Assembly: GCF_035930445.1 (NCBI RefSeq)
Contig: NZ_CP142394.1
Coordinates: 3,257,501 to 3,321,500 of the forward strand
Direction of reading: 5' to 3'
From: Sphingopyxis chilensis
GTDB taxonomy: Bacteria > Pseudomonadota > Alphaproteobacteria > Sphingomonadales > Sphingomonadaceae
Length of the DNA: 64,000 nt
The translations under genes were made by a program, and so were the position numbers. Shown piece by piece: positions 1 to 10,200 of this stretch. The notes below the pieces were generated by a model, which saw nothing but the letters and a program-made list of their open reading frames with translations, was not told where the DNA came from and made no database searches. Numbering within the stretch: the first letter of the stretch is position 1; every line of letters begins with the position of its first letter.

Positions 1-1
1 G

Positions 2-244
2 CCCGACGGCAAATTGCTGCGCCCGGCCTATGTCACCGCCTTCCTCAACGGCGTGCTCGTGCAGAACCGCCAGCCGTGGCTCGGCAGCACGGTCTGGCGC
101 AAGGTTGCCGAATATGAGGCGCACGGCAACGCCGCGCCGATCCAGCTCCAGGACCATCATTCCCCGGTCTCTTTCCGCAACATCTGGGTGCGCCCGCTTC
201 CCGAAGCCGCGGCGAGCTATGACTTCGAAGGCGAGGTGAAATGA
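2..244 (+). CDS. DUF1080 (3-keto-disaccharide hydrolase family) protein, C-terminal end
   Basis: Only the last 80 codons are in the window; the gene begins upstream. The visible end contains the pattern HHSPVSFRNIWVRPLP, which is characteristic of the C-terminus of DUF1080 / 3-keto-glycoside hydrolase lectin-like domains. Members of this family cleave or bind oxidised (3-keto) glycosides, usually in the periplasm. The stop overlaps the next start as ATGA at 241-244, so the two genes are translationally coupled. The following genes (subunit 3-like, isomerase/epimerase, GMC oxidoreductase) fit a glycoside 3-oxidation pathway, which supports the family call. The substrate cannot be told from the sequence. 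Confidence 0.75.
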   Translation, partial: PDGKLLRPAYVTAFLNGVLVQNRQPWLGSTVWRKVAEYEAHGNAAPIQLQDHHSPVSFRNIWVRPLPEAAASYDFEGEVK

Positions 245-801
245 TCATCGATCGCAGAGACGCGCTCGCCGGCATGGCCGCGATGTTCGGCGCCAGCCTG
301 TTCGCACCGATCGCGCGCGCGGCCGCCGTGCAGGTGACGCCGATCAGTAGCGGTCCGCCCTCGTCGCCCGTGTTCAGCGCACAGCAGCGCGCACTGATGA
401 CCGCGCTCAGCGAGCGGGTGATGCCGACCACCGACACGCCCGGCGCGATCGCGGCCGGCGTTCCCGAATTTATCGAAAAGCTGCTCGCCGACTGGGCCAG
501 CCCCGACGAGCGCAAACCGATCCTCGCCGGGCTCGACGCGATCGAGGTGCAGAGCCGCACCGAATACAAGGTCGCGGCCGACAAGGCGATGCCGGCGCAG
601 CAGGACGCGCTGCTTACGCTGGCGATGGAAGACAAGATCGCCGGCGGCGCCGACTTTTTCGACAAGTTCCGCCAGCTCGTGCTCACCGGCTATTTCACGT
701 CGGAGGTCGGCATCACGCAGGAGCGTGAATATCTGCCCGTCCCCGGGCGCTACGACGGTGCCTATCCCTATTCCGAGATCAAGAAGGTGTTTTCGTCATG
801 A
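241..801 (+). CDS. Gluconate 2-dehydrogenase subunit 3 family protein
   Basis: A 186-residue protein with a twin-arginine-like leader (RRDALAGMAAMFGASLFAPI at residues 5-24, then ARA). It matches the length and character of the small subunit that accompanies periplasmic GMC-type sugar dehydrogenases. In characterised systems (gluconate 2-dehydrogenase, glucoside 3-dehydrogenase) this subunit is exported with the flavoprotein and is needed for its maturation. It overlaps both neighbours by 4 nt (ATGA at 241 and at 798), so it belongs to one operon with the GMC oxidoreductase at 1658. The family call is good; the electron acceptor and substrate are unknown. Confidence 0.8.
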   Translation: MIIDRRDALAGMAAMFGASLFAPIARAAAVQVTPISSGPPSSPVFSAQQRALMTALSERVMPTTDTPGAIAAGVPEFIEKLLADWASPDERKPILAGLDAIEVQSRTEYKVAADKAMPAQQDALLTLAMEDKIAGGADFFDKFRQLVLTGYFTSEVGITQEREYLPVPGRYDGAYPYSEIKKVFSS

Positions 802-1637
802 TGATCGGCAGGCGGCAATGGATGGCGGGCGGCGCGGCCTTGGCAACGACGTTCGCAGCGGGACCGCTGATGGCGAAGGGCCTCAAGGCAAAACCCATCG
901 GCATCCAGCTCTATACGGTGCGCGAACTCTTCGCGAACGACCCGATGGGGACGCTCGAGAAAGTGGCGGCTATCGGTTATCGCGAGGTGGAATATGGCGG
1001 CGGCGGTTACGACAAGATGGACCATGCCGCGCTCCGCAAGACGATGGACCGGCTGGGGCTGACCTCGCCCTCGATCCATGTCGGGTATGAAACGCTCGCG
1101 AGCGATTTCGACGGCGCGGTCGCGATGACCAAGGCGTTGGGCGCCGACACGCTGATCGTCCCTTATATGGCCGACACGCACCGCAATGCAGAGGGCTGGA
1201 AGGCCGCCGTCGCCGATTTCAACCGCTATGCCGAGCGGCTCAAGAAGGTCGGACTGGGCTTCGCCTATCACAATCATGATTTCGAGTTCACCGTGAAGCC
1301 GGACGGCGTCAGCCTGTTCGACACGCTGATCGCCGATGCCGACCCGACGCTCGTCGGGCTCGAGCTCGACCTGTTCTGGGCCATCGCCGCGGGCGAGGAT
1401 CCGAAGGCGATCATCCGGCGTCTGCCCGGCCGCATCTACGCCTATCACGTCAAGGATCGCACCATCGACGGCAAGATGACCAGCGTGGGCAAGGGCGTGA
1501 TCGATTTCGCCGACATCTTCACGCTCAATGCCGTCGCCGGCGTCCGGCATTTCTATGTCGAGAATGATCAGTCGCCGGCGCCCTATCTGCCCGACATCCG
1601 GACCAGCTTCACCACGCTCAGCCGCCTCCGCGCATAA
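798..1637 (+). CDS. Sugar phosphate isomerase/epimerase family protein (TIM barrel), exported
   Basis: 279 residues with a twin-arginine leader (GRRQWMAGGAALATTFAAGP near residues 4-23). The rest is an AP-endonuclease-2-like TIM barrel. Visible signatures include IGIQLYTVRELF, GYREVEYGG, the metal-ligand style segment YHNHDFEF around residue 157, GLELDLFWA, and YHVKD. Family members isomerise or epimerise sugars, or act on 3-keto sugars. An export signal on this fold is common in gene clusters with DUF1080 and GMC oxidoreductases. The upstream gene overlaps by 4 nt, and the GMC gene follows after 20 nt. Probable role: processing of 3-keto sugar products in the periplasm (inference). Confidence 0.8.
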   Translation: MMIGRRQWMAGGAALATTFAAGPLMAKGLKAKPIGIQLYTVRELFANDPMGTLEKVAAIGYREVEYGGGGYDKMDHAALRKTMDRLGLTSPSIHVGYETLASDFDGAVAMTKALGADTLIVPYMADTHRNAEGWKAAVADFNRYAERLKKVGLGFAYHNHDFEFTVKPDGVSLFDTLIADADPTLVGLELDLFWAIAAGEDPKAIIRRLPGRIYAYHVKDRTIDGKMTSVGKGVIDFADIFTLNAVAGVRHFYVENDQSPAPYLPDIRTSFTTLSRLRA

Positions 1638-1657
1638 CCGATATTCGAGGATAAGAT

Positions 1658-3331
1658 ATGACCGACCAGTTCGATGCAATCGTCATCGGTTCCGGAGTGA
1701 GCGGCGGATGGGCCGCGAAGGAATTGACCGAGAAGGGCCTGAAGGTGCTGATGCTCGACCGCGGGGTGATGGTCGAGCATGGCGATTATGATTATGACGG
1801 CAAGCCGGCCTATGAGGTCCCGGCGCGCGACATGATGCCCAAGGCGCTGATGGACAGCGACTATTTTATCGCCAAGCATGGCTATGTCTCTCCGTCGAAC
1901 CGGAAATTCTACAACAACGACCGGGTCAATCCCTATGCCTATGGCGAGGGCGAGAAATTCTACTGGATCCGGCCCGGCGCGGTCGGCGGCAAGTCGCTGA
2001 TCTGGGGGCGCTGGAGCTTCCGCTGGAGCCCTGAGGATTTCGAGGCGAACAAGCGCGAGGATGTCGGGATCGACTGGCCGATCCGCTATGACGACCTCGC
2101 GCCCTGGTACGATTATGTCGAAAATTATATCGGCGTGTCGGGATCGCGCGAAAATCTGCCGCAGCTACCCGACAGCGCCTTTCAACCGCCGATCCAGATG
2201 AACGTCGCCGAAAAATGGGTGAAGGAACGGCTCGAGGCGACGTCGCCGGGGCGCAAGCTGATCAACACCCGCCTGTCGAACATGACCGAGGACAAGGAGG
2301 ACCAGGGGCGCAGCAAATGCCAGTTCCGCAACCAGTGCGGGCGCGGCTGCTCCTTCGGCGCCTATTTCTCGACGCAGGCGGTCACCCTGCCCGCAGCGCG
2401 CGCGACCGGGCGGCTGACGCTGCGCTCCGACGCCGTCGTCTCCAACCTCGAATATGATCCGAAGACGAAGAAAGTCACCGGGGTGCGCGTGGTCGATGCG
2501 AAGACCAGGCAGGCGGAAGTGATACCGGCGCGCCTCGTCTTCCTCTGCGCCTCGGCGATGGCTTCGACCCAGATCTTGATGAACTCGCGCATTCCGGGAA
2601 CGGCCAAGAGCCATTTCGACGCGAGCGGGACTTTGGGCCGCTATGTGATGGACCATATCTTTCGCGTCGGCATCTCGGGCGACATTCCGGGCATGACCGA
2701 TTATATCGAATATGGCCGCCGCCCCGGCGGCGTCTATGTCCCGCGCTTCCGCAACGTCGGCGGCGAGGAAGGGATCGGCTTCAAGCGCGGCTATGGCTAT
2801 CAGGGCAGCGCGCGGCGCGATCCGTTGCCGCCCAAGGGCTTCGGCGCGTCGATGAAGCACGGCATGCGCGGTTATGGCCCCTGGAAATTCGGCATGGGCG
2901 CGTTCGGCGAATGCCTGCCCTACGAGGATAATCGCGTCAGCCTGCACGCCGACAAGGTCGATCGCTTCGGCATCCCGCTGATGCGCTTCGACGTCACCTT
3001 CCGCGAGAATGAGATCCGCATGATGGACGACGCGCGCAGCGAAGGCGAGGCTATGCTGCGCCGGGCCGGCCTCACCAACGTCACCAGCGGACGCAGCGAG
3101 CATGTGCCCGGCGACGCCATCCATGAAATGGGCGGCGCGCGCATGGCGGCCGACCCGCGCCGGTCGGTCCTCAACAAATGGGGCCAGGCGCATGATGCCG
3201 CCAATCTGTTCGTCACCGACGGCGCGCAGATGGCCTCGATCTCGTGCGTAAACCCGTCGCTCACCTTCATGGCGCTGACCGCGCGCGCCGCCGATTACGC
3301 CGTGAAGCAGTTCGAGGCGGGCGCGATCTAG
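1658..3331 (+). CDS. GMC family oxidoreductase (FAD-dependent sugar/glycoside dehydrogenase subunit)
   Basis: 557 residues. The N-terminus carries the FAD-binding Rossmann motif GSGVSG (residues 11-16), followed by LMLDRG. The C-terminal half has the GMC signatures HEMGGARMAADP, then LFVTDGAQMASISCVNPSLT; the His and Asn of these are the usual catalytic pair. No signal peptide is visible; related large subunits ride through the Tat system with their subunit 3 partner, here encoded at 241. Related enzymes oxidise the C3 hydroxyl of glucosides or C2 of gluconate. No cytochrome c subunit is present downstream in the window. Last gene of the operon. Confidence 0.88.
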   Translation: MTDQFDAIVIGSGVSGGWAAKELTEKGLKVLMLDRGVMVEHGDYDYDGKPAYEVPARDMMPKALMDSDYFIAKHGYVSPSNRKFYNNDRVNPYAYGEGEKFYWIRPGAVGGKSLIWGRWSFRWSPEDFEANKREDVGIDWPIRYDDLAPWYDYVENYIGVSGSRENLPQLPDSAFQPPIQMNVAEKWVKERLEATSPGRKLINTRLSNMTEDKEDQGRSKCQFRNQCGRGCSFGAYFSTQAVTLPAARATGRLTLRSDAVVSNLEYDPKTKKVTGVRVVDAKTRQAEVIPARLVFLCASAMASTQILMNSRIPGTAKSHFDASGTLGRYVMDHIFRVGISGDIPGMTDYIEYGRRPGGVYVPRFRNVGGEEGIGFKRGYGYQGSARRDPLPPKGFGASMKHGMRGYGPWKFGMGAFGECLPYEDNRVSLHADKVDRFGIPLMRFDVTFRENEIRMMDDARSEGEAMLRRAGLTNVTSGRSEHVPGDAIHEMGGARMAADPRRSVLNKWGQAHDAANLFVTDGAQMASISCVNPSLTFMALTARAADYAVKQFEAGAI

Positions 3332-3401
3332 CAATCCTTCCTGTCCCGATCATCATCCCGGCGCAGGCCGCGATGACAATTCAGGAAAGAAGGATCAGCC
3401 C

Positions 3402-3722
3402 TTAAAGCGCGCCTTCGAGCCAGCCCTTGAGTGCGCTCTTCGGCGCCGCGCCGACCTTGGTGTCGGCGATCTCGCCGTTTTTGAACAGGATCATCGTCGG
3501 GATACCGCGCACGCCATATTTGCTCGGCGCGTCGGGATGGTCGTCGATGTTGAGCTTGGCGATCACCACCTTGCCGGCCAGTTCGTCCGAAATTTCCTCG
3601 AGTGCCGGGCCGATCATCTTGCACGGGCCACACCATTCGGCCCAGAAATCAACGAGCACGGGGGTGTCGCTGTCGATGACGTCGGCCTGAAAGCTCGCGT
3701 CGGTAATCGCTTTGGTACCCAT
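3402..3722 (-). CDS. trxA: Thioredoxin
   Basis: A 106-residue thioredoxin with the active site WCGPCK (Cys31 and Cys34) and the conserved [11 protein letters not shown] loop that carries the cis-proline. It reduces protein disulfides in the cytoplasm, with electrons from thioredoxin reductase. It lies 33 nt downstream of addA on the same strand. The order addB-addA-trxA is commonly seen in alphaproteobacteria. Length is the usual family length, with no extension. Confidence 0.97.
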   Translation of the reverse strand: MGTKAITDASFQADVIDSDTPVLVDFWAEWCGPCKMIGPALEEISDELAGKVVIAKLNIDDHPDAPSKYGVRGIPTMILFKNGEIADTKVGAAPKSALKGWLEGAL

Positions 3723-3755
3723 AGTCAGAACTCCTGAAACTCTGTTGTCCTCAAG

Positions 3756-6700
3756 CTAAGGCGTCGGCGCGTCGGGCTCAAGGGCTGAACCCGGCAAATT
3801 CGCCTTGGTTGCGCGCAAGCCCGGCTTGTGCGCGTCGAGCAAGGCGTCGGAAAGGCGGATCAGCTGCGGCGCCGCGGTATAAAGCAAGGCCGCCTCGATG
3901 CGGCGCCGCGGAAATATCGCCGCCAGCGCATCGCGATAGGCGGCCATCTGCCGCAGATAGGCAGGCGCGACGTCGGCAGCGCTGGCCGGCACATGGCGCC
4001 CGGTCTTGTAATCGACCACCGTCACCGCGTCATCGGTGACGAGCAGCCTATCGACGATCCCCGCGACGACGACGCCATCGACGACGGCCGATAGCGGCAC
4101 TTCGGCAAGGCTCCCCGGTCCGAACAGCGCCGCGTGCGCCGGATCGTCGAGCACCGCAAGCACCTCGTCGACCGCCGCCGCGCGCGCGGCATCGTCGAGC
4201 GGCGCCGCCTGCCCTTTCAGCCAACGCCCGGCCGCGATACGCCGCCGCGCGGACGCCACCGGCGGCAGCCGTTCGAACAGCGCATGGAGTAACAGCCCGC
4301 GCTCGACCGCCGCCGCGCGATCGCCCCCCTGCGGCGGAGAGGCGACATCGTCTTCGCCCAGCGCCGACGGCGCGAGCGGGCGCGGCGGGCGCGCTTCCTC
4401 GGGGGCGGGTTTCGTCGCCCAGTGCGGCACCGCGACCGGTGCCGGTGCCTGCCGTGCCTTGTCCTTCGGCAGACGCGCCCATTTCTTCGGCTGCACCGCG
4501 TGGACGCGCTTGCGGCCCCAGCGCGGCCCCGCATCCTGCCAGTCGGCGCCCATATCGGCCATCACCGCTTCGACCGCGCTGTGCCAATTATGCTCGGGCA
4601 GGCTGCGATCGGCGGTCTTGGTGATGCCGGTCACGACCAGCAATTCCTCGGCGCGCGTCATCGCGACATAGAGTAGTCGCCAATGCTCCTGCCGCTCGGC
4701 CGCGTCCTTGTCGTCATAGGCCTTGGCGATAGCGCCGTGGCGTTCCTCCTTGCCGAGCGCGAACACCGGCAATTTCTCCCACTCCCCCATCGACAGGTCG
4801 AAGCTCAGCCGCCGTGGCCGCGGATCGTCGGTGGCGTCGGCGAGGATGACGATCGGCGCCTGCAGCCCCTTCGACCCGTGCACCGTCATCACCCGCACGA
4901 CATCGCTGCGCGCCTCGCTCTGGCGCTTGATATCGGCCGTGCTGGCGGCGATGTGCGCCAGGAAGCCGAGCAGCGAGGGCGCCTCCTGCCGTTCGAAGGC
5001 GAGCGCCTGTCCGAGCAGTTCATCGATCGGATCGCGTGCCTCGCGCCCCAGCCGGCGATAGAGCTTGCGGCGCCCGTCGAGCGGCCCCGACAGCAAGGCG
5101 TCGAGGAAGCGAAAGGGCGTAGTGAAGTCGGCCATCCCGAGCCATCCGCGCAGCGCTGCCATCGTTTCGGGCGGGGCTTCGCCTTCGCGGGCGCGCAATT
5201 CTTCCCACAGGGCGCGGCCCTTCCGGCGATGGGCGAAACGGAACAGATCGTCCTGCGTCCAGCCGAGCAGCGGCGAGACGAGCAAGTTCGCAAGGTTAAG
5301 GTCGTCGAGCGGCTGGACTGCAAAGCGCATCGCCGCGAGCAGGTCCTGCACCGCGAGCGATTGGGTCAGCGAAAAGCGGTCGACCCCCGCGACCGGCACG
5401 TGCCGCGATTGCAGCCGCGCGACGATCCGTGCCGCAAGATCACGGCGGCGGCGGACGAGGATCAATATATCGCCCGGCGCGACGCTCCGGCCGTCCTTGC
5501 CATGCTCGATCCAGTCCTGGACCTCGTCGGCGATCGCGCGCGACAGGCGCAGGCTGGCGGGATCGCTCGCCGCCACCAAAGAGTCGCCGGGTCCTGCGCC
5601 GTCTTCGCCTTCGTCGCCATCGCCGTCACTCTCGCCATCGCCCGCACCGGCATCGATCGCCTTGCCGACCGGCAATGGCTCCCACAATTCGACGCGGCCC
5701 GCGCGATCCTGGTTGAAGTCGGCGGGAATGTGCGGGGGTTCGTCGCTCGCCAGCCCCATCAATTCGGGCGCACCCGCCGCGATCCAGGCATCGACGACGT
5801 CGAGGACCGCGGGGCTCGATCGGTAATTGGTGTCGAGGTCGACATCCTCGAACGGCCTGCCGCCCGCGATGGCCCGCTCGCCAAAGCGGAACCGCGCCGC
5901 CTCGAACGCCGCGGGTTCGGTGCCCTGAAAGCCGAAGATCGCCTGCTTGCGGTCGCCGACGGAAAACATCGTACGCACCCGATCGTCCTTGGCGCCGAGC
6001 CCCGCGAAAAATTCCGCCGCCAGCGACAGGATGATCGCCCACTGCCGGGCATTGGTGTCCTGCGCCTCGTCGACCAATATATGGTCGGTGCGCTGGTCGA
6101 GCTTGAAGCGCACCCACTCGCCGAAATCGCCGATGGCGAGCAGGTGGCCGGCGATGCTGATCAGATCGTCGAAATCGGCATAGCCTTTCTCGCGCTTGGC
6201 GAGCGCATAGGCTTCGGCGAAGCGGCTGCCCAGATCCCAAGCCGCCGCCAGATCGTCGGCAACCTGCATCGCGGTGGCGGTCGCCAGCAACTCGTCCGTC
6301 GCGGCAACGATGCGTTCGGCGGCGCTCAGGCAACCGCGCATGCCGCCCTTGTCCTTCACATAATCGGCGCGCATGTCGCCGGTCCCGGTCAGGAAGCAGC
6401 CGCGCAAAGCGGCCAGCATCGCGGCGCGGCCGCCCGCATCGGCGCGCGACCAGTCGTCCATGATCGCCGCGCGCGCCTCGCCCGTTTTCGTCCCCCAATC
6501 GCGCCCGCTGAGGGCGACCGCGGCAATGTCACCATCGGCGATCGCGCCGCCCGCCAGCGCCGCCGCCTGCCATTTCACCGGATCGCCATGCGGCAGGCCA
6601 AGCTCGGTCCGCAAATCATGCGCCTTGGGCGCCAGGCGCGGGCTATTCGCCGCGGTGAAACAGCTCGCGCAGCGGGCGAGGAAGGCGATAGCGGCATCCT

Positions 6701-7295
6701 GACCCAGCCGCCGCGACAGCATCGCGGCGATGCCGCGCATCAGATCGCCGTCGGCGCCCGGCTGCGCCAGCAACTTGCCCAGAACTTCGCGCTGCAACGC
6801 CCCCGCCTCGCCATCCTCGAGCGCGCGAAACCCCGGCAGTATCCGGGCCTCGAGCGGGAAACTCGCGAGCAGGGTCTGGCAAAAGCTGTGGATCGTCTGG
6901 ACGCGAACGGCGCCCCCGGGGCTGTCGATCACCGTCGCGAACAGGGATCGCGCGCGCTGCATCAGCGCCGGGACGCCGCGATCATAGCCGATCAGGTCGA
7001 GGTCGAGCCCCAATGCCTGAAGCTCGGCGCGCAGGTCGCCATCGTCCATCCGCACCCACATCGCCAGCCGCTCGTGAATGCGGTGCGCCATTTCGGCAGC
7101 GCCCGCCTTGGTAAAGGTGATGCACAGGATCGCCTCGGGCGACACGCCCTCCAGCATCAGGCGCAGCACGCGGGCCGACAGCACCTGCGTCTTGCCCGTT
7201 CCCGCCGACGCGCCCAGCCAGACATGGTCGCCCGGCCGCGCCGCCGCGCGCTGTCCCGGATCGAGCATTTTCAATAGCTTGTCGGGGTCGATCAT
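3756..7295 (-). CDS. addA: Double-strand break repair helicase-nuclease subunit AddA
   Basis: 1179 residues, an SF1 UvrD-type helicase of the AddAB complex, which processes double-strand ends for RecA loading. Seen: Walker A GASAGTGKT at residues 28-36, motif II VDEAQDTN, motif III-like GDRKQAIFGFQG, motif VI LLYVAMTRAEELLVV, and the C-terminal PD-(D/E)XK nuclease signature GIVDRLL followed by VVDYKTGR. The gene overlaps the stop of addB by 4 nt (ATGA at 7292-7295), so the two subunits are translated together. Trailing trxA follows after 33 nt. Confidence 0.96.
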   Translation of the reverse strand: MIDPDKLLKMLDPGQRAAARPGDHVWLGASAGTGKTQVLSARVLRLMLEGVSPEAILCITFTKAGAAEMAHRIHERLAMWVRMDDGDLRAELQALGLDLDLIGYDRGVPALMQRARSLFATVIDSPGGAVRVQTIHSFCQTLLASFPLEARILPGFRALEDGEAGALQREVLGKLLAQPGADGDLMRGIAAMLSRRLGQDAAIAFLARCASCFTAANSPRLAPKAHDLRTELGLPHGDPVKWQAAALAGGAIADGDIAAVALSGRDWGTKTGEARAAIMDDWSRADAGGRAAMLAALRGCFLTGTGDMRADYVKDKGGMRGCLSAAERIVAATDELLATATAMQVADDLAAAWDLGSRFAEAYALAKREKGYADFDDLISIAGHLLAIGDFGEWVRFKLDQRTDHILVDEAQDTNARQWAIILSLAAEFFAGLGAKDDRVRTMFSVGDRKQAIFGFQGTEPAAFEAARFRFGERAIAGGRPFEDVDLDTNYRSSPAVLDVVDAWIAAGAPELMGLASDEPPHIPADFNQDRAGRVELWEPLPVGKAIDAGAGDGESDGDGDEGEDGAGPGDSLVAASDPASLRLSRAIADEVQDWIEHGKDGRSVAPGDILILVRRRRDLAARIVARLQSRHVPVAGVDRFSLTQSLAVQDLLAAMRFAVQPLDDLNLANLLVSPLLGWTQDDLFRFAHRRKGRALWEELRAREGEAPPETMAALRGWLGMADFTTPFRFLDALLSGPLDGRRKLYRRLGREARDPIDELLGQALAFERQEAPSLLGFLAHIAASTADIKRQSEARSDVVRVMTVHGSKGLQAPIVILADATDDPRPRRLSFDLSMGEWEKLPVFALGKEERHGAIAKAYDDKDAAERQEHWRLLYVAMTRAEELLVVTGITKTADRSLPEHNWHSAVEAVMADMGADWQDAGPRWGRKRVHAVQPKKWARLPKDKARQAPAPVAVPHWATKPAPEEARPPRPLAPSALGEDDVASPPQGGDRAAAVERGLLLHALFERLPPVASARRRIAAGRWLKGQAAPLDDAARAAAVDEVLAVLDDPAHAALFGPGSLAEVPLSAVVDGVVVAGIVDRLLVTDDAVTVVDYKTGRHVPASAADVAPAYLRQMAAYRDALAAIFPRRRIEAALLYTAAPQLIRLSDALLDAHKPGLRATKANLPGSALEPDAPTP

Positions 7296-10200
7296 ATCGG
7301 CCGCTCCTCGTCCGCGCGATCGTCGGCGTCACCGCGCCCGAACCATTCGTCGCGGCGCATCAACTGGTCGAAATCGGCATAACGCTTGGCGCTGTCCCCG
7401 GGTGCGAAAGACCCGTCACCTAGCAAATAAGCGGCGGTGAGTTCGGCGAAGGCGTCATAGGCGCGGGCGACTGCATCCTCGGCTGTTTTGAGTTTGCGAC
7501 GCCCCCCGTGCGTTGGCGCAACACTGCCGTTGGTGCCCTTGGCGCGGTCCGCCTTAAGGCTCCAATATTCGAGGGAATTGATCGACCCCGCAGAAACGCC
7601 CTCGACCTCCCCCATTTCGGCGAGCAAGCCGAGCAGGCCAAGCTGGTTATCGAGCCCGTCGAACGCTGCGCTGCCGCTCGGAGCCGCCCCGGTCTTGTAA
7701 TCGACGACCGCGAGGCTGCCGTCCTTCAATCTATCAATGCGGTCCGCCTTTCCGGTCAGGCGGATACCCTCCATCTCGTGCACCCCGGTCGCCTCGGTAG
7801 CAATCGGCTCACGCCCCTCCACCCTCTCTGCCCAGACGCGCTCCGCCGCCCAGCGCAGCGACGGCTCGATCCTCGGCAACCAAAAAGCACGCGCAAGCGA
7901 ATCGAGCGCCGGGTCGGATCGCAGCGCCGCCAGCTCGGCGTCGAACGCGGCTTCGGTCAGCCCCGCCGTCTGCCAGTCCTGTAGGAATTTATGGACGCGG
8001 ATACCGAACCATTTCGCATCGGGACCGCTGCTCAAGGGGTCAAGTTCACTCAGCCGCAAAATCTTGGCCGCATAAAAGGCAAAGGGATCGCGCGCGAGCT
8101 GATCGACCCCGGTGACGCTGATCCGGGTCGGCCGCGCGGCGAGCGGCGGCGCCGGGCGCGGCCTGTCGGCCGGTTCGCTTGCGCCCGGCGGCACGTCGAG
8201 CGCGGCTGCGAGCGCGGTGACGCTCGCGCCGTCCAGCCGTGCCTCGGGCAATTCCCCCGCGAGCGCGGCGAGCCGCAGCCAGAAGCGCGACGCCACCGCC
8301 GGGTCGCCGCCGCTGCGCATTGCGCGCGTCACCACCACTTCGCGCGCCGCGAAGGCGCCCGCGAAATCATGCGCCGCCGCGCCCTGCTGGCGCTCGGGCG
8401 CCGCCAGCCCGAGCATCCGGCGGATGCCGGGCGCGAGCCATGGATCGGGGCTTTGCTGCTGCGGCCAGCGCCCTTCGTCGAGCCCGCCGAGGATCATCAC
8501 ATCGGCGCGCTGCAACCGCGCTTCGAGCAGGCCCCAGATGAACAGGCGGGGGTGGCCGCCATAGGGTGGCCGGACACTCTCGCCCGACAGCAGGTCGGCG
8601 AGCATCGCGGGGAAGTCGGCAGGCGCGACGAGCGCCGGGCCGGCGCCCCTCGCCAGCGTCCAGCGGTCGAACAATTCGGACAGCGCGCGCCCGGCATGCC
8701 CGGTCCACACGGCGTCACCGGTCAACCAGCCAAGCGCCGCCTGCAACGCATCGAGCAGCACCGTGGGCGGTGCGGGAACGCCGGCTGTGAAGGGCGCGAG
8801 CGCCGCGCTGAGTCCCGTCGCAACATCCGCCCACCAATCGGCGATGGCTTGCGCCTCAGCATAGCCGCGCGCTTTGGGATCGGCGGCACGCTCGGCAATC
8901 CGCGCCGTCACGCCGCCCCAGCCCGGAACCAGACCGGGCCCGCGCAGCACGAGGTCGAGCCGCCGCACCTGGTCGAGCCAACCGAGCCGCGCTTCGCCCG
9001 CGCGCACCAGCGGATGCCCGAGAAGCGCGATCAATCGCACCGGATCGAACGCCGCCGCGAATTCCGTCAGCGCGAGCAGCAGCGCACCCGGCGGCGCCTG
9101 GCCCAGCGGCTGCCCCGCGCTGTCGTCGACCGAAATGTCCCAGCGCGCAAGCGCCGCCGCGACGCGGGTCGCGAGCGCGCGGTCGGGGGTGACCAGCGCC
9201 GCGGTGCGCGTCGGCGTTTCGAGCGCATGGCGCATCATCAGCGCGATCCCCTGCGCCTCCTGCCCGTCGTCGGCGAACACCGCCGCTCTGACCCCGGCGA
9301 TGCCGGGGCTCAGGTCGCCGGCTTGCTGCCAGCGCGCCGTGAAGGCGGAGGGCGCGAAGAGCAGCGAGGTGAAGGGCGAGCGCGCGTCGGGGCCGTCGAA
9401 CGGCGACGCGGCGTCCCATGATTGCACCTCGTCGCGCGACACGCCCATGCGGCCGAGCAGCAATTTCAGATGATATTGCGGATGCGTTTCGAGCGGGCGC
9501 TCTCCGGGCTTATCGGGGTCGGCTTTCACCGGCCCCAATGCCTCCCACTCTTCGCCAGCCATGCCAAGGTCAAGCCCCGGCAGCACCACTATGCCGCCCG
9601 TCAGGTCGGCGACGGTGCGCAGCAGCCGCGCGATTGCGGGCGCGGCGGTGGTCACACCCGCCGCGACGACGAAACGCGCGGGCGGCGCCACCCGCCACCC
9701 TTTGCTCACCCGATCGAGCAGCCGGTTGCGGCGGTCGGCGCGGTCGATATGCCCCGTCGCCGCGAGCATCACCGGCCATTGGTCGACGAGCAGCGACAGC
9801 CGCCGCCACGACGCCTGCCAATGCCCGGCGAGATCGCCGAGCGCGTTTTCGATATCGGCGAGCCGCGCGGGAGCGACCTCCTCATAATGCAGCTGGTCGA
9901 TCACCCGCCCCAGCCCCTCAGCGAGCTGGAACGCCGCGGCGCCGGTGATCGGCTCCTCGCCCGCGGGATTATATCTCTCGATCAGCGCCGCCAGCATCAG
10001 CCGGCGCCTCAGCGCATCGATCGCGGGCGGAATCGCATCGCTCTCGTCGATCGGGTCGAGCGCGAGCGCGACGCTTTCGTCGAGGTCGGCGTCGCCGATC
10101 ACGACGAGCCGCGGCATCAACAGCCCCGTGCCGCCCGCGCGCACAAACGCCGCCTGTACCGCACTCCGCGCACGGTTGCTCGGCAGCACGATCAAGCCTT

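Noticed and set aside
4683..7277. 864-codon open frame on the plus strand across addA
   Set aside because: It runs entirely antisense to addA, whose helicase and nuclease motifs are intact. Long antisense frames are expected at this GC content, and the translation shows low-complexity Arg/Gln/Ala composition with no recognisable domain.
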